Source: DASYXT01 sp035934555 (GTDB lineage Bacteria > Verrucomicrobiota > Verrucomicrobiia > Limisphaerales > UBA8199). Taken from it: a DNA stretch of 64,000 nt. The notes beneath the pieces were generated by a model. That model did no database searches. It was not told where the DNA came from and saw only the letters and a program-made list of their open reading frames with translations. The translations under genes were made by a program, and so were the position numbers. Shown here one piece after another: positions 9,114 through 16,868 of the stretch. The stretch is taken from assembly GCA_035934555.1 (NCBI GenBank), contig DASYXT010000097.1, positions 35,984 to 99,983 of the forward strand, read 5' to 3'. The first letter of the stretch is position 1. Each line of letters starts with the position of its first letter.

Positions 9114-9139
9114 AATAAAGAATCCCGCGATAAAGTCAA
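9112..9139 (-). promoter_or_regulatory. Candidate sigma70 promoter for the antisense RNA
   Basis: On the minus strand TTGACT (five of six consensus bases) at 9134-9139 and TATTTT at 9112-9117 (four of six) are separated by 16 bases. The surrounding 9105-9150 segment is locally AT-rich compared with the neighbouring genes. A second overlapping TTGACA lies just upstream at about 9144-9149. Confidence 0.35.
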
Positions 9140-9236
9140 TAATTATGTCAAAAAGGCCATCTTTTGGTCAGTTCCGGGTAGCGGTATCGTTAACGAACAA
9201 GAACAACTGTTCCGCGTCTTCTACGCCAACCTGACT

Positions 9237-10832
9237 TTGATTCCCTCACCATTATCCCGGCCTCTGAGCGCGGCTGCCGACGGACCCAAGCGTTTTCGGC
9301 ACATCTGGCCAGCTCTTAGCTGCGAACCGATTTGGCTGGCGATTGCTTTCGGCTGTTGGGTGGCGGTCAGCGGCTTCGGAGCGGCACTTGACCATGCCGG
9401 CCCACTTTTCGACCGGCATCCGCTGACGCTTTTCCCGGGTGAGGAGACGCAGGCGGCGGGGCCCCTTTTTTATGACCGCCACCGAGGAGAGGAGCACACG
9501 TGGGCGGTGCCACCGCTGTTGTCCTACACACAGGATCCGGCAGTGTCGCTCGAGGAATTTGACTTCCTTTATCCGTTGCTGACCTATGACCGATATGGGA
9601 ACCAGTTCGTTTGGCAGTTGGGCCAAGTGCTCAGCTTCGCGGGCGGGCCTTCTCCCGGCGAAGAGAAACGGAATCGGTTCACCCTGTTTCCGATCTATTT
9701 CCAGCAACGCTCGTCGAACCCCGAGGAGAATTATACGGCGTTGGCGCCTTTTTACGGGCATCTCAAGAACCGCCTGTTCCGGAATGAGATTTTCTTTGTG
9801 ATGTTCCCGCTTTATTCCAAGACACGCAAAGGCGAGGTAATCACGGAAAACTACCTTTTTCCTTTTTTCGACCGTTCGTATGGAGGGGGAGTGCGGGGTT
9901 GGCAATTTTGGCCGATTATCGGCCACGACCACAAAGAGATCACCACTCGCACAAATGGCTTTAACGAGGTGGAGACCGTGCCCGGGTATGACAGCCGGTT
10001 TGTGCTGTGGCCCCTTTACTATAACCAGCATGCGGGGTTGGGCAGTGATAACCCTGACTGGCAGCAAGGGGTGCTGCCGCTTTATGCGCTGGAGCGCTCG
10101 CCGCAACGCGACAGCACGACGGTGCTTTGGCCGTTCTTTTCGCATGTAAACGACCGCGGCAAAAAGTACCACGAGTGGGATGCGCCCTGGCCATTGGTGG
10201 AATTTGCCGGCGGTGAAGGCAAACACACCACCCGCGTCTGGCCATTTTTTAGCCACGCCCGCAGTCCCGAATTGGAAGACGATTTTTATCTCTGGCCGGT
10301 TTACAAGTACGACGCGATTCACGCCCCGCCGCTCGAACGCAGCCGGCGGCGCGTGGCCTTTTTCCTCTATTCCGATATTCGCGAGCAGAACACCGAAACG
10401 GGGCAATCCAAGCGGCGGACGGATCTGTGGCCGTTGATGACGCGCCGGCGGGACTTCAATGGCGACACACGGCTGCAACTGCTCGCTCCCCTCGAGGTCT
10501 GGACCTTGGGGAGCCACAAGATCGAGCGAGACTGGTCGCCGGTGTGGTCGGTGTGGGTTTCCGAACGCAACGCCCAGACCGGAGCCGCAAGCCAATCGCT
10601 GCTCTGGAACCTGTACCGCCGCGACATCGGTTCCGGCTCGCGACGCGTCTGCGCCCTTTTTGGGCTGTTCCAGTACCACGCTGACCCCAAAGGCAAGCGG
10701 TTGCGGTTGTTTTGTGTCCCGGTGTGGGAGAGAAAACAAAGCGCCAGGGGGCTGGCGCAGTCCGTGACACTTCGCGAGACAGCAACGCCCAACTGCGTGC
10801 GAAACGATTCGCTACGATTGGACGCTGAGTAG
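9237..10832 (+). CDS. Repeat-rich protein with recurrent LWPLF/LFPLY motifs, function unknown
   Basis: This predicted 531-residue protein starts at TTG. It has one hydrophobic segment near residues 30-50 (PIWLAIAFGCWVAVSGFGAAL). After it come at least ten short aromatic strands such as LTLFPG, FTLFPIYF, FFVMFPLYS, YLFPFFDRS, FVLWPLYYN, TVLWPFFSH, RVWPFFSH, FYLWPVYKY and DLWPLMTR, spaced 30-45 residues apart. Alternating aromatic strands with charged loops suggest an extended beta structure, possibly an outer-membrane or periplasmic beta protein. It lies between an HpnN-like lipid exporter and mlaEFD, which suggests a part in envelope lipid transport. The last 30 residues are encoded by an invading palindromic repeat, so the native C-terminus has been replaced. 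Confidence 0.75.
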   Translation: MIPSPLSRPLSAAADGPKRFRHIWPALSCEPIWLAIAFGCWVAVSGFGAALDHAGPLFDRHPLTLFPGEETQAAGPLFYDRHRGEEHTWAVPPLLSYTQDPAVSLEEFDFLYPLLTYDRYGNQFVWQLGQVLSFAGGPSPGEEKRNRFTLFPIYFQQRSSNPEENYTALAPFYGHLKNRLFRNEIFFVMFPLYSKTRKGEVITENYLFPFFDRSYGGGVRGWQFWPIIGHDHKEITTRTNGFNEVETVPGYDSRFVLWPLYYNQHAGLGSDNPDWQQGVLPLYALERSPQRDSTTVLWPFFSHVNDRGKKYHEWDAPWPLVEFAGGEGKHTTRVWPFFSHARSPELEDDFYLWPVYKYDAIHAPPLERSRRRVAFFLYSDIREQNTETGQSKRRTDLWPLMTRRRDFNGDTRLQLLAPLEVWTLGSHKIERDWSPVWSVWVSERNAQTGAASQSLLWNLYRRDIGSGSRRVCALFGLFQYHADPKGKRLRLFCVPVWERKQSARGLAQSVTLRETATPNCVRNDSLRLDAE

Positions 10833-10875
10833 TGGCGCCAGCTTTTGGCGTGCGCCAGTCCCCTGGCGCTTTTTC
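10738..10875. repeat. Palindromic interspersed element, copy A (inverted arms)
   Basis: Two inverted arms bound a 138-base unit. The left arm contains GCGCCAGGGGGCTGGCGC (10741-10758) after AAA. The right arm contains GCGCCAG-TCCC-CTGGCGC (10852-10869) followed by TTTTT. Each arm is itself a hairpin that faces outward with a T tract, so the unit looks like a pair of divergent intrinsic terminators. Copies of the same arms occur at 14981-15155 and 28256-28292. The left arm overlaps the 3' end of the upstream gene. Confidence 0.8.
10852..10874 (+). terminator. Intrinsic terminator carried by repeat copy A
   Basis: A 7-bp GC stem GCGCCAG/CTGGCGC with a TCCC loop is followed by five T residues. 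It lies 20 bases after the stop of the LWP-repeat gene and could separate that gene from mlaE. If it works, mlaE needs its own promoter in the 95 bases that follow. Confidence 0.6.
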
Positions 10876-10968
10876 CAGAGGCGGCGGAAAAATTGAGGTA
10901 GCGCGAACAGGGCGGACGCGCCAGACTACCGCCCCGAAGTCAGGCAACGATGCTTTCGCAGAACCGAT

Positions 10969-11706
10969 ATGTTTGAGAATGTGGGTGAGATGGTGATCCT
11001 GCTGTGGCGGGCGCTGCTGGCGCTGCCGCAGAGCTGGCGCCAGCGCCAGAAGGTGTTCGATCAATTCTTTGAGATCGGCAATGCCAGCCTGCTCATGGTG
11101 TGCATTCTGTCCTTTTTCATCGGCGGCGTCATTGCCTTGCAGACCGGGCCGGTGCTGGTCGAGCGGGGTTTGGCCAATGCCGTCGGCGGCGTAGTGGGCG
11201 TGTCGATTTGCAAGGAGCTTGCGCCGGTGATGATGTCGATCCTCATCGCCGGGCGCATTGGTTCGGCCATGGCTGCTGAGATTGGCTCGATGCGGGTTTA
11301 CCAGGAGATTGACGCGCTGCGCACGATGAACATCAGCCCGATTGACTACCTGGTTGTGCCTCGGCTGGTGGCCATTGCGGTGGCGCTGCCCTTGCTGGTG
11401 GTCTTCGCCATCCTGGTGGGGTGGCTCGGTGGCGCGGTCGTGTCCTCGGCCAACCAACGCATCGATATTTCCTTTCCCGCCTTCTTCACTACCTTGCGCG
11501 ATGTGGTGCAGATTCGGGACGTAGTCAACGGCGTATTCAAGAGTTTCATTTTTGCCTGGGTGATCGGAGTGGTATCCTGTCATCAAGGCTTGATCACCAT
11601 CGGCGGCCCGCGGGGCATCGGGCGTTCGGTGACCAAGGCGGTGGTCAATTCCATCGTGCTGATTGTCATCCTTGATTACCTGCTCACCCGGATTCTGCTG
11701 CGCTAG
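10969..11706 (+). CDS. mlaE: Mla-type ABC transporter permease MlaE
   Basis: This 245-residue inner-membrane permease belongs to the MlaE/YrbE/Ttg2B family, which dimerises in the MlaFEDB complex and moves phospholipids between the inner and outer membranes. It shows four to five hydrophobic helices and the family blocks SFFIGGVIALQTGPVL, VSICKELAPVMMSILIAGRIG (containing ELAPVLTxLxxAGRxG-like residues) and EIDALRTMNISPIDYLVVPR. It ends GCxQGLxxxGGPRGIGRSVTKAVVNS-like, typical of the family. Its stop (TAG) is immediately followed by the mlaF ATG, so both are one transcript. Confidence 0.95.
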   Translation: MFENVGEMVILLWRALLALPQSWRQRQKVFDQFFEIGNASLLMVCILSFFIGGVIALQTGPVLVERGLANAVGGVVGVSICKELAPVMMSILIAGRIGSAMAAEIGSMRVYQEIDALRTMNISPIDYLVVPRLVAIAVALPLLVVFAILVGWLGGAVVSSANQRIDISFPAFFTTLRDVVQIRDVVNGVFKSFIFAWVIGVVSCHQGLITIGGPRGIGRSVTKAVVNSIVLIVILDYLLTRILLR

Positions 11707-12462
11707 ATGAATGGTTCCACTCAACAGGGGGTCAGCGTTCAGGTGCGTGGGCTGCACAAGAGCTTCAACGGGCACGAAGTGCTCAAAGGCCTGGACTTCG
11801 ACGTGCAGCCCGGGGAGATCTTTGTCCTGATGGGGCCAAGCGGCAGCGGCAAATCGGTCCTGCTCAAGCACGTGATCGGGCTGGAGGAACCCGATGCGGG
11901 GGAAATCCTCATCGATGGGCAGTCCATCCAGTCGCCGGAAGTGATGGAGCGGTATCGCCTGGCGATGGTGTTCCAATCCGGCGCGCTGCTTAATTCGCTG
12001 ACGGTCGGCGAAAACATCGGCCTTTATTTATCGGAGCACCGCCTCAAGCCGCCGGAGGAGATCGCGCGCATCGTCGCCGAAAAGCTTGAAGTGGTCGGAC
12101 TGAAGGATACCGAAGACAAAATGCCGAGCGAATTGTCGGGTGGCATGAAAAAGCGCGTCGCGATTGCCCGGGCGCTCGTCATCGAGCCGCAGTTGATTCT
12201 CTATGATGAGCCGACCAGCGAGCTGGACCCGCTATCCGCGGTGGTGATTTCTGAGGAAATTGCGAAACTAAACCACCGCATTCAGGTGACGTCGCTGGTG
12301 GTATCGCACGACCGGGAATTGGCCTTCGGCATCGCCGATCGGATCGCGGTGATCAATGACGGCAGGATTCTGACCATCGGCACCCCGGAGGCAGTCTCGA
12401 AAAGCGAGGATCCCTGCGTGCAGGAATTCCTCAACGCCCGCTTTCACCGCGCCCATCCATGA
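11707..12462 (+). CDS. mlaF: Mla-type ABC transporter ATPase MlaF
   Basis: This 251-residue ATPase powers the Mla lipid transporter on the cytoplasmic face. It has a Walker A motif GPSGSGKS at residues 43-50, a Q-loop MVFQSGALLNSLTV, the family-typical signature LSGGMKKR near residue 143, a Walker B region LILYDEPTSELDP and a switch histidine in VVSHD. The LSGGMxKR variant distinguishes MlaF/Ttg2A ATPases from most other importers. It follows mlaE with no gap. The MCE subunit lies 197 bases further on, separated by a palindromic repeat element. Confidence 0.95.
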   Translation: MNGSTQQGVSVQVRGLHKSFNGHEVLKGLDFDVQPGEIFVLMGPSGSGKSVLLKHVIGLEEPDAGEILIDGQSIQSPEVMERYRLAMVFQSGALLNSLTVGENIGLYLSEHRLKPPEEIARIVAEKLEVVGLKDTEDKMPSELSGGMKKRVAIARALVIEPQLILYDEPTSELDPLSAVVISEEIAKLNHRIQVTSLVVSHDRELAFGIADRIAVINDGRILTIGTPEAVSKSEDPCVQEFLNARFHRAHP

Positions 12463-12488
12463 ACCTCAGCGGAAACACCATGCCAGTT

Positions 12489-12595
12489 GGAGCGCGGACT
12501 TTAGTCCGCAGCAGCGCCCGAATGTTCAAGTGCGCGGGGACATTATCAGGCCGTAATTCAGATGGTGTGTTGCTGCGGACTCAAGTCCGCGCTCC
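12489..12595. repeat. AGTCCGC palindrome family, inverted pair (MITE-like)
   Basis: Two 25-base arms at 12489-12513 and 12571-12595 are inverted copies with one mismatch. Each arm is itself palindromic around GCGGACTTTAGTCCGC. Together they bound a 107-base unit inserted between mlaF and mlaD. Two more copies of the arm occur at 63866-63958. The structure resembles a REP pair or small MITE. No transposase gene with these ends is in the window. Confidence 0.8.
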
Positions 12596-12659
12596 GTTGC
12601 CTTTTTGACGATTTTCGTTCGCTTTTCTCACGTGCCATATTAAAGAAAGAAACAGACCT

Positions 12660-13652
12660 ATGAAGAACACGCTTGAAACCCGGTTAGGCATCTTTGTCGC
12701 CCTGGCGGTGATTGCCGCCGTGCTCATTCTGGAAATTGTCGGCGGTCCGCTTTTGTTTTCAAGCGGCTACCGTCTGCGGGCCATGTTCAACACGGTGCAG
12801 GACCTCAAACCGGGCGATGCCGTCAAGATCGCCGGCGTCGATGTCGGGCGGGTCGAGCGCATCACCCTGGACGAGACGAACAATAAAGTGATGGTGACGA
12901 TGAAGCTGCGCAAGCAGGTCGAGGGCACCCCGGTTGAGGTGCACACCGATAGCCTGGCCACCATCAAGTTCACCGGGTTGATGGGGCAGAACTTTGTCGC
13001 GCTGACCTTCGGCACCCCCACCGCACCGCTCGCCACTGAGAATACCATCCTGGCCACCGCCGAGCAGCCGGACCTCAGCGCGATGATGGCAAAAATTGAT
13101 GATGTCGCCACTGGCGTCCAAAACCTGACGCGCAGTTTTACCGGAGTGAAAATCGATCAACTACTCGGCCCGCTCATCAATTTCGTCCAGGACAGCAAAG
13201 GACCGCTCACCGCGACCTTGACCAATATGCAGTCCATTTCCACACAAATCGCGCAGGGCAAAGGCACGGTCGGCAAACTCATTTACGATGATGCGCTGTA
13301 CGCCTCGGCGATGAAAACGGTCAATAACCTCGATGAAACCGGCACCGAAATCCGGGCCACGGTAGCCGATGCCCGCAAGATTGTGGACCAGGTCAATGCC
13401 GGTCAGGGCACCGTCGGCAAACTGCTCCATGATGACCGGCTCTATGCGGAAACGACCGAGTCGATGGTTAACCTAAAGGAGATTCTGCAGAAAATTAACC
13501 GCGGTCAGGGGTCCGTGGGCAAAATCGTCAATGACGAGGACCTGTACAAGAACGCCAAACTAACTTTGCAAAAACTGGACAAGGCGACCGAAGGGCTCGA
13601 AGACCAGGGGCCGCTTAGTGTCATGGGCATTGTCGTCAGTAAACTATTCTGA
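12660..13652 (+). CDS. MCE-domain lipid-binding protein, MlaD family
   Basis: This 330-residue protein has an N-terminal signal anchor (LGIFVALAVIAAVLILEIVGG), an MCE domain at about residues 38-125 with the hallmark LKPGDAVKIAGVDVGRVERI, and a helical C-terminal part. MlaD rings hold phospholipids in the Mla complex. The C-terminal part contains three 40-residue repeats, each starting with GKGTVGKLIYDDALY, GQGTVGKLLHDDRLY or GQGSVGKIVNDEDLY, as in longer MCE proteins that form periplasmic tunnels. Expected partners MlaB, MlaC and MlaA are not in the window. It probably belongs to the mlaEF transcript despite the 197-base gap. Confidence 0.92.
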   Translation: MKNTLETRLGIFVALAVIAAVLILEIVGGPLLFSSGYRLRAMFNTVQDLKPGDAVKIAGVDVGRVERITLDETNNKVMVTMKLRKQVEGTPVEVHTDSLATIKFTGLMGQNFVALTFGTPTAPLATENTILATAEQPDLSAMMAKIDDVATGVQNLTRSFTGVKIDQLLGPLINFVQDSKGPLTATLTNMQSISTQIAQGKGTVGKLIYDDALYASAMKTVNNLDETGTEIRATVADARKIVDQVNAGQGTVGKLLHDDRLYAETTESMVNLKEILQKINRGQGSVGKIVNDEDLYKNAKLTLQKLDKATEGLEDQGPLSVMGIVVSKLF

Positions 13653-13845
13653 CCAATTGAGAAGTGGACATTGATTAATGGTTATTGGTCAGCCACGGCC
13701 CGTGCGCTTCAGTCCCAGGCTCGATCTGCAACTTCAAGGCCTGCTCCGTGGCGTTCTTCAATAAGACAGTGACTATTTCTCAATACTCGATTTTCAATTA
13801 ATCTGATAGACACTCACGGCCAAAGACATTTGCGGTTGCCTCTAA

Positions 13846-14919
13846 TCATTGCGTCATCGCCAACCCCGGTTCGACCAGGTCGTCCAGGGTTTGCACCTTC
13901 GCCTGGATCTCTTTGACGATGGGCGCGGCGCGCTCGATGGCATTGGCCTCCGTCTGGCCGGCAAAACTTTTCATTACCACACGCACCGCGGCCATGACGT
14001 CGCCGTTGCGGTCGCGCAGCGGCATAACAACCGAAACCACCCCGTGCTCCTTGCCGTAGTAAGTCTCGGCGCGGGCAATCACCTCCCGCTCGGTCTTTGA
14101 GCCTGGTTTGCCGATTTCCTCCTCGTCACCACTGGCGATGAGCCGGGTGGTCCCGGCTTGAGCGCCCGGCACATAAATCTTCAATCCGAGCAGGCGCGAG
14201 TAGTGTTTCAGCATGCCGCGCACAATTCCACGAGCCGGGTCCTCGGTGCGGATATAGACAATTTTTGCGTCCACGAAATAGCTGACCGAGTCGGACTTGG
14301 TCCAGAACCCGATTTTGCCTCTAGGAAACGAATTGTCGGTGATGGTGGGGATGGCGAGCTTGCCGTCGAATAAGCATCGGATTTGGTTGCCCTTGCACTC
14401 GACACCCAGCTCGTGCCACTCGCCGCTCGGAATCGAGATTTCGGGACCAATGATGCTGCCGCGCTCGCCATTGACGACTTTGTAAAAGCGGAACGTGTTG
14501 CCCAGGGAACTGGCGCGCAATACATAATAATTGGTTGGGTCCTGGAGACGGAACACAATGCCCGCCATCCGCTCGACGGCGCCTTTGACCGTTTCAAAGC
14601 GGGTCGTCAGCGTGAAATCACCGTAGCTTTCGTCTTCATAGATCAGCAGCGGGAAATGTTCGTCGGTGGGGTCCTGCGCTAGTTGTGCGAGCACCGAACG
14701 CACGGCATGGGACGGTGCATTGGGTGAGAGCGCAGGCATCAGGGACGGCACTTCGATCTGGATCACCTGCCAATTGCCTGGTTGCCCTTTGCCGGTAAGC
14801 GCGCTGCGAAACCCGGGTGGAAGCTGACCTTCGCGGCATTCGCTGAAATCGAACGTGTGCTCTGCGGCAAATCCTGGCAAAGCCAGGCTCATAACCAGCC
14901 AACAAAACCATTTGTGCAT
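13846..14919 (-). CDS. Secreted protein with LamG/DUF1080-like fold, function unknown
   Basis: This 357-residue protein has a signal peptide MHKWFCWLVMSLALPGFAA, so it is exported. Residues 25-200 resemble the concanavalin-like DUF1080/LamG fold: FTLTTRFETVKGAVERMAGIVFRLQD, TNYYVLRASSLGNTFRFYKV, GEWHELGVECKGNQIRCLFDGK and GKIGFWTKSDSVSYFVD are typical jellyroll strands. The C-terminal third resembles a small sensor-like domain (VVSVVMPLRDRNGDVMAAVRVVMKSF). An open frame continues upstream to 15009, but those 30 residues come from a palindromic repeat (MDCASPLALF), so the start at 14919 is preferred. The ligand is unknown. Confidence 0.75.
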   Translation of the reverse strand: MHKWFCWLVMSLALPGFAAEHTFDFSECREGQLPPGFRSALTGKGQPGNWQVIQIEVPSLMPALSPNAPSHAVRSVLAQLAQDPTDEHFPLLIYEDESYGDFTLTTRFETVKGAVERMAGIVFRLQDPTNYYVLRASSLGNTFRFYKVVNGERGSIIGPEISIPSGEWHELGVECKGNQIRCLFDGKLAIPTITDNSFPRGKIGFWTKSDSVSYFVDAKIVYIRTEDPARGIVRGMLKHYSRLLGLKIYVPGAQAGTTRLIASGDEEEIGKPGSKTEREVIARAETYYGKEHGVVSVVMPLRDRNGDVMAAVRVVMKSFAGQTEANAIERAAPIVKEIQAKVQTLDDLVEPGLAMTQ

Positions 14920-14980
14920 CGGCCCAGCATAGCAACGGCAGGCAGCGGATGGAAGGCAGTATTGGAGACCACACCGGCAG

Positions 14981-15155
14981 AAAAGCGCCAGGGGGCTGGC
15001 GCAGTCCACGACGCTTCGCGACCAAGCACCCCAAGCTCACATCCGGGGCGCTCGGCCAGTCATCGGGCGCCAAATCGGGCGCCAAATCGGGCGCCAAATC
15101 GGGCCCCAAATCGGGCGCCAGCTTTTGGACTGCGCCAGCCCTCTGGCGCTTTTTC
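14981..15155. repeat. Palindromic interspersed element, copy B, with internal 12-bp tandem repeat
   Basis: Inverted arms of about 28 bases with a single mismatch start at 14981 and end at 15155. As in copy A, each arm holds a GCGCCAG/CTGGCGC hairpin facing an outer T tract. Between them, 15065-15119 has 4.5 tandem copies of a 12-base unit GGGCGCCAAATC. The element fills most of the 337-base gap between a secreted-protein gene and purN, and it creates a false N-terminal extension in both reading frames. Confidence 0.82.
15132..15154 (+). terminator. Intrinsic terminator-like hairpin of repeat copy B
   Basis: GCGCCAG (15132-15138) pairs with CTGGCGC (15143-15149) across a CCCT loop, followed by five T residues. 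It lies upstream of purN and would stop any plus-strand transcript entering from the repeat side. The mirror arm at 14981-15002 faces the minus strand. Confidence 0.5.
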
Positions 15156-15256
15156 TCCTGCTACCTCAAGTGCCCGACGCTTTAGCCGCGCTTGGGACCG
15201 GGCGCTGCGAGCGTTCGCGCTGGACAAGCCCTCCGACCTGTCAGTATCAGAAGCGG

Positions 15257-15886
15257 GTGCGTAACCAGCGGTCATACCGGATTGGAGTCTTAGGCTCCGG
15301 CAAAGGCTCGAATTTTGCCGCGCTGGCCGATGCTTGCTCAAGCGGAACCGTGCCGGCGGAAATCGCGCTGGTGTTGAGCGATATCGCAGATTCGGGCATT
15401 CTCGCGCGCGCACGGGACCGGAATATTCCCGCGCGTTTCATCCAGCCGGGCAAGTACCGGACGAAGCTGGATGAGGATGCGGAGCGGGCGTTCATCAGCG
15501 CGCTGGAGGAGGCGCAGGTCGATTTGATTGCGCTGGCCGGTTTCATGCGGGTTTTAAAAGGCGAATTCCTGCGCGCGTTCGAGGGACGAATCATCAACAT
15601 CCACCCGTCGCTGCTGCCGTCGTTCCCCGGGTTGGAGGCGTGGAAACAAGCGTTGGACCATGGCGTGAAGGTGACCGGCTGCACGGTGCATTTTGTCGAT
15701 GCGGGCGTGGATGCCGGGCCCATAATCGGTCAACAGCCTGTGCTGGTCCGGGATGAGGACACGCCGGAAACGCTGCATCAGCGCATTCACGCCGCCGAGC
15801 ACGAGTTATATCCGCGTTGTGTGGCGGCGCTGGCGCGCGGCCAGGTCGAAGTGCGCGGCCGACGTGTGCTGTGGAACAACGGCTAG
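15257..15886 (+). CDS. purN: Phosphoribosylglycinamide formyltransferase (GAR transformylase 1)
   Basis: PurN transfers a formyl group from 10-formyltetrahydrofolate to glycinamide ribonucleotide, the third step of purine synthesis in the cytoplasm. The 209-residue product has GVLGSGKGSNFAAL near its start, LAGFMRVLKGEFLRAF, the catalytic INIHPSLLPSFPG block and VTGCTVHFVDAGVDAGPII with the catalytic Asp. The reading frame is open from 15125, but its first 44 codons derive from repeat copy B. The GTG at 15257 gives the usual family length and is preferred. Its stop overlaps the stop of the convergent CBM9-like gene by 4 bases. Confidence 0.93.
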   Translation: MRNQRSYRIGVLGSGKGSNFAALADACSSGTVPAEIALVLSDIADSGILARARDRNIPARFIQPGKYRTKLDEDAERAFISALEEAQVDLIALAGFMRVLKGEFLRAFEGRIINIHPSLLPSFPGLEAWKQALDHGVKVTGCTVHFVDAGVDAGPIIGQQPVLVRDEDTPETLHQRIHAAEHELYPRCVAALARGQVEVRGRRVLWNNG

Positions 15887-16827
15887 CGTCCGCGGCCGGC
15901 TGCCATCACGTTATTCGTGGAAAAGCGGATGAAAGGGAAGCACTCGGGGATGTGCGAATCCCACACGCCATGGCGGCTCCAAAACCAGCCGCTCGAGTCC
16001 TGAGCGGGGGGCGGCGCCTTATATTGGTTGAACCGGGAGAAGTCGATGCGCCACACATCGCCGTCGCGCGGGGGCAGCGCCCGCCCATCGGCCTTGGCCA
16101 GCCATTCCATGCCTTTCCACGGAAACGCCAACTCGACCGTCCAGCCGCGGTCCTTGTCGTGGGCGTTATTCAAAGTGCCATCCACATGCACCGCGGTCTG
16201 CCGGCCGGGAAAAGTCCACGCCCACGACCCGAGCCGCAGCCCGCGCGGATGATTGGTGAACCCGACACCATTGAAGGTTTTGACCAGCGGATTAGACCGC
16301 TGGAACGCCGGCTCCTGGGCAAAGCCATCTTTGTCATAGGTATCCTCCCACATAAAGAAGGCCTCATAAACGGTGTTCAGCGCGTTGATCTCGAATTCGT
16401 AATAGCTGTCGCGTCCGGCGATGAACACCTCCGCGTCGTTGTTCTCGTAAATCGGTGAATTGTGCTTGGTGAACGTTGCCTGGACGTTCGGCTCCTCCAG
16501 CCAGAAGCCGACATACAGGTTCTGGTCGTCCCAGAGGATAGCCGCGTGGGTGTCATACATGGTGGGTTTGCCCGTCAGGATATCGATGAAGCGGGGAGAG
16601 CGGGGCGCCGCTTTCCAGCCAGGCTCCTCGAGCTTGCCATCGACGTGGAGCGGCTCGCTCACCCGGTAAGCGGTGTAGTGAGCGATTTGGTCTTCAGGAC
16701 AGGGAAAAGCCCAAGCCGCATTGGTCTGCGACTCGGCGTGCCGAGTGCCGGCGAGAAAGAAGCACCCGGCGAGCAGTACCAATCGAGCAGTTGAAAATCG
16801 CAGCGAGCCAGAAGCAGAGTTGCACAT
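15883..16827 (-). CDS. Secreted carbohydrate-binding family 9-like protein
   Basis: This 314-residue protein has a signal peptide MCNSASGSLRFSTARLVLLA...GTRHAESQ and one CBM9-like domain. Typical features are the opening VDGKLEEPGWKAAPRSPRFID, the strand ILWDDQNLYVGFWLEEPNVQAT, NNDAEVFIAGRDSYYEFEINALNTVYEA and the closing WRIDFSRFNQYK...WFWSRHG. Family members bind reducing ends of sugars, although stand-alone versions are mostly uncharacterised. An in-frame upstream ATG at 16893 would run close to the sulfotransferase gene and lacks a signal sequence, so 16827 is preferred. No catalytic domain is attached. Confidence 0.8.
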   Translation of the reverse strand: MCNSASGSLRFSTARLVLLAGCFFLAGTRHAESQTNAAWAFPCPEDQIAHYTAYRVSEPLHVDGKLEEPGWKAAPRSPRFIDILTGKPTMYDTHAAILWDDQNLYVGFWLEEPNVQATFTKHNSPIYENNDAEVFIAGRDSYYEFEINALNTVYEAFFMWEDTYDKDGFAQEPAFQRSNPLVKTFNGVGFTNHPRGLRLGSWAWTFPGRQTAVHVDGTLNNAHDKDRGWTVELAFPWKGMEWLAKADGRALPPRDGDVWRIDFSRFNQYKAPPPAQDSSGWFWSRHGVWDSHIPECFPFIRFSTNNVMAAGRGR

Positions 16828-16868
16828 GGCCGAAACGTTAATGAGTCCCGCTTGGGAATGCCAGCTAA

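Noticed and set aside
9252..11976. Two roughly 500-codon antisense frames across the LWP-repeat gene and mlaE/mlaF
   Set aside because: They cross conserved plus-strand genes, and the predicted proteins are low-complexity His/Gln/Arg-rich sequences typical of shadow frames.
6318..13652. Hopanoid biosynthesis cluster
   Set aside because: Only the exporter resembles HpnN. No squalene-hopene cyclase or other hpn gene is in the window, so hopanoid cargo is not claimed.
15065..15119. Possible CRISPR array
   Set aside because: The 12-base units are directly adjacent with no spacers, and no cas genes are present. It is a simple tandem repeat.
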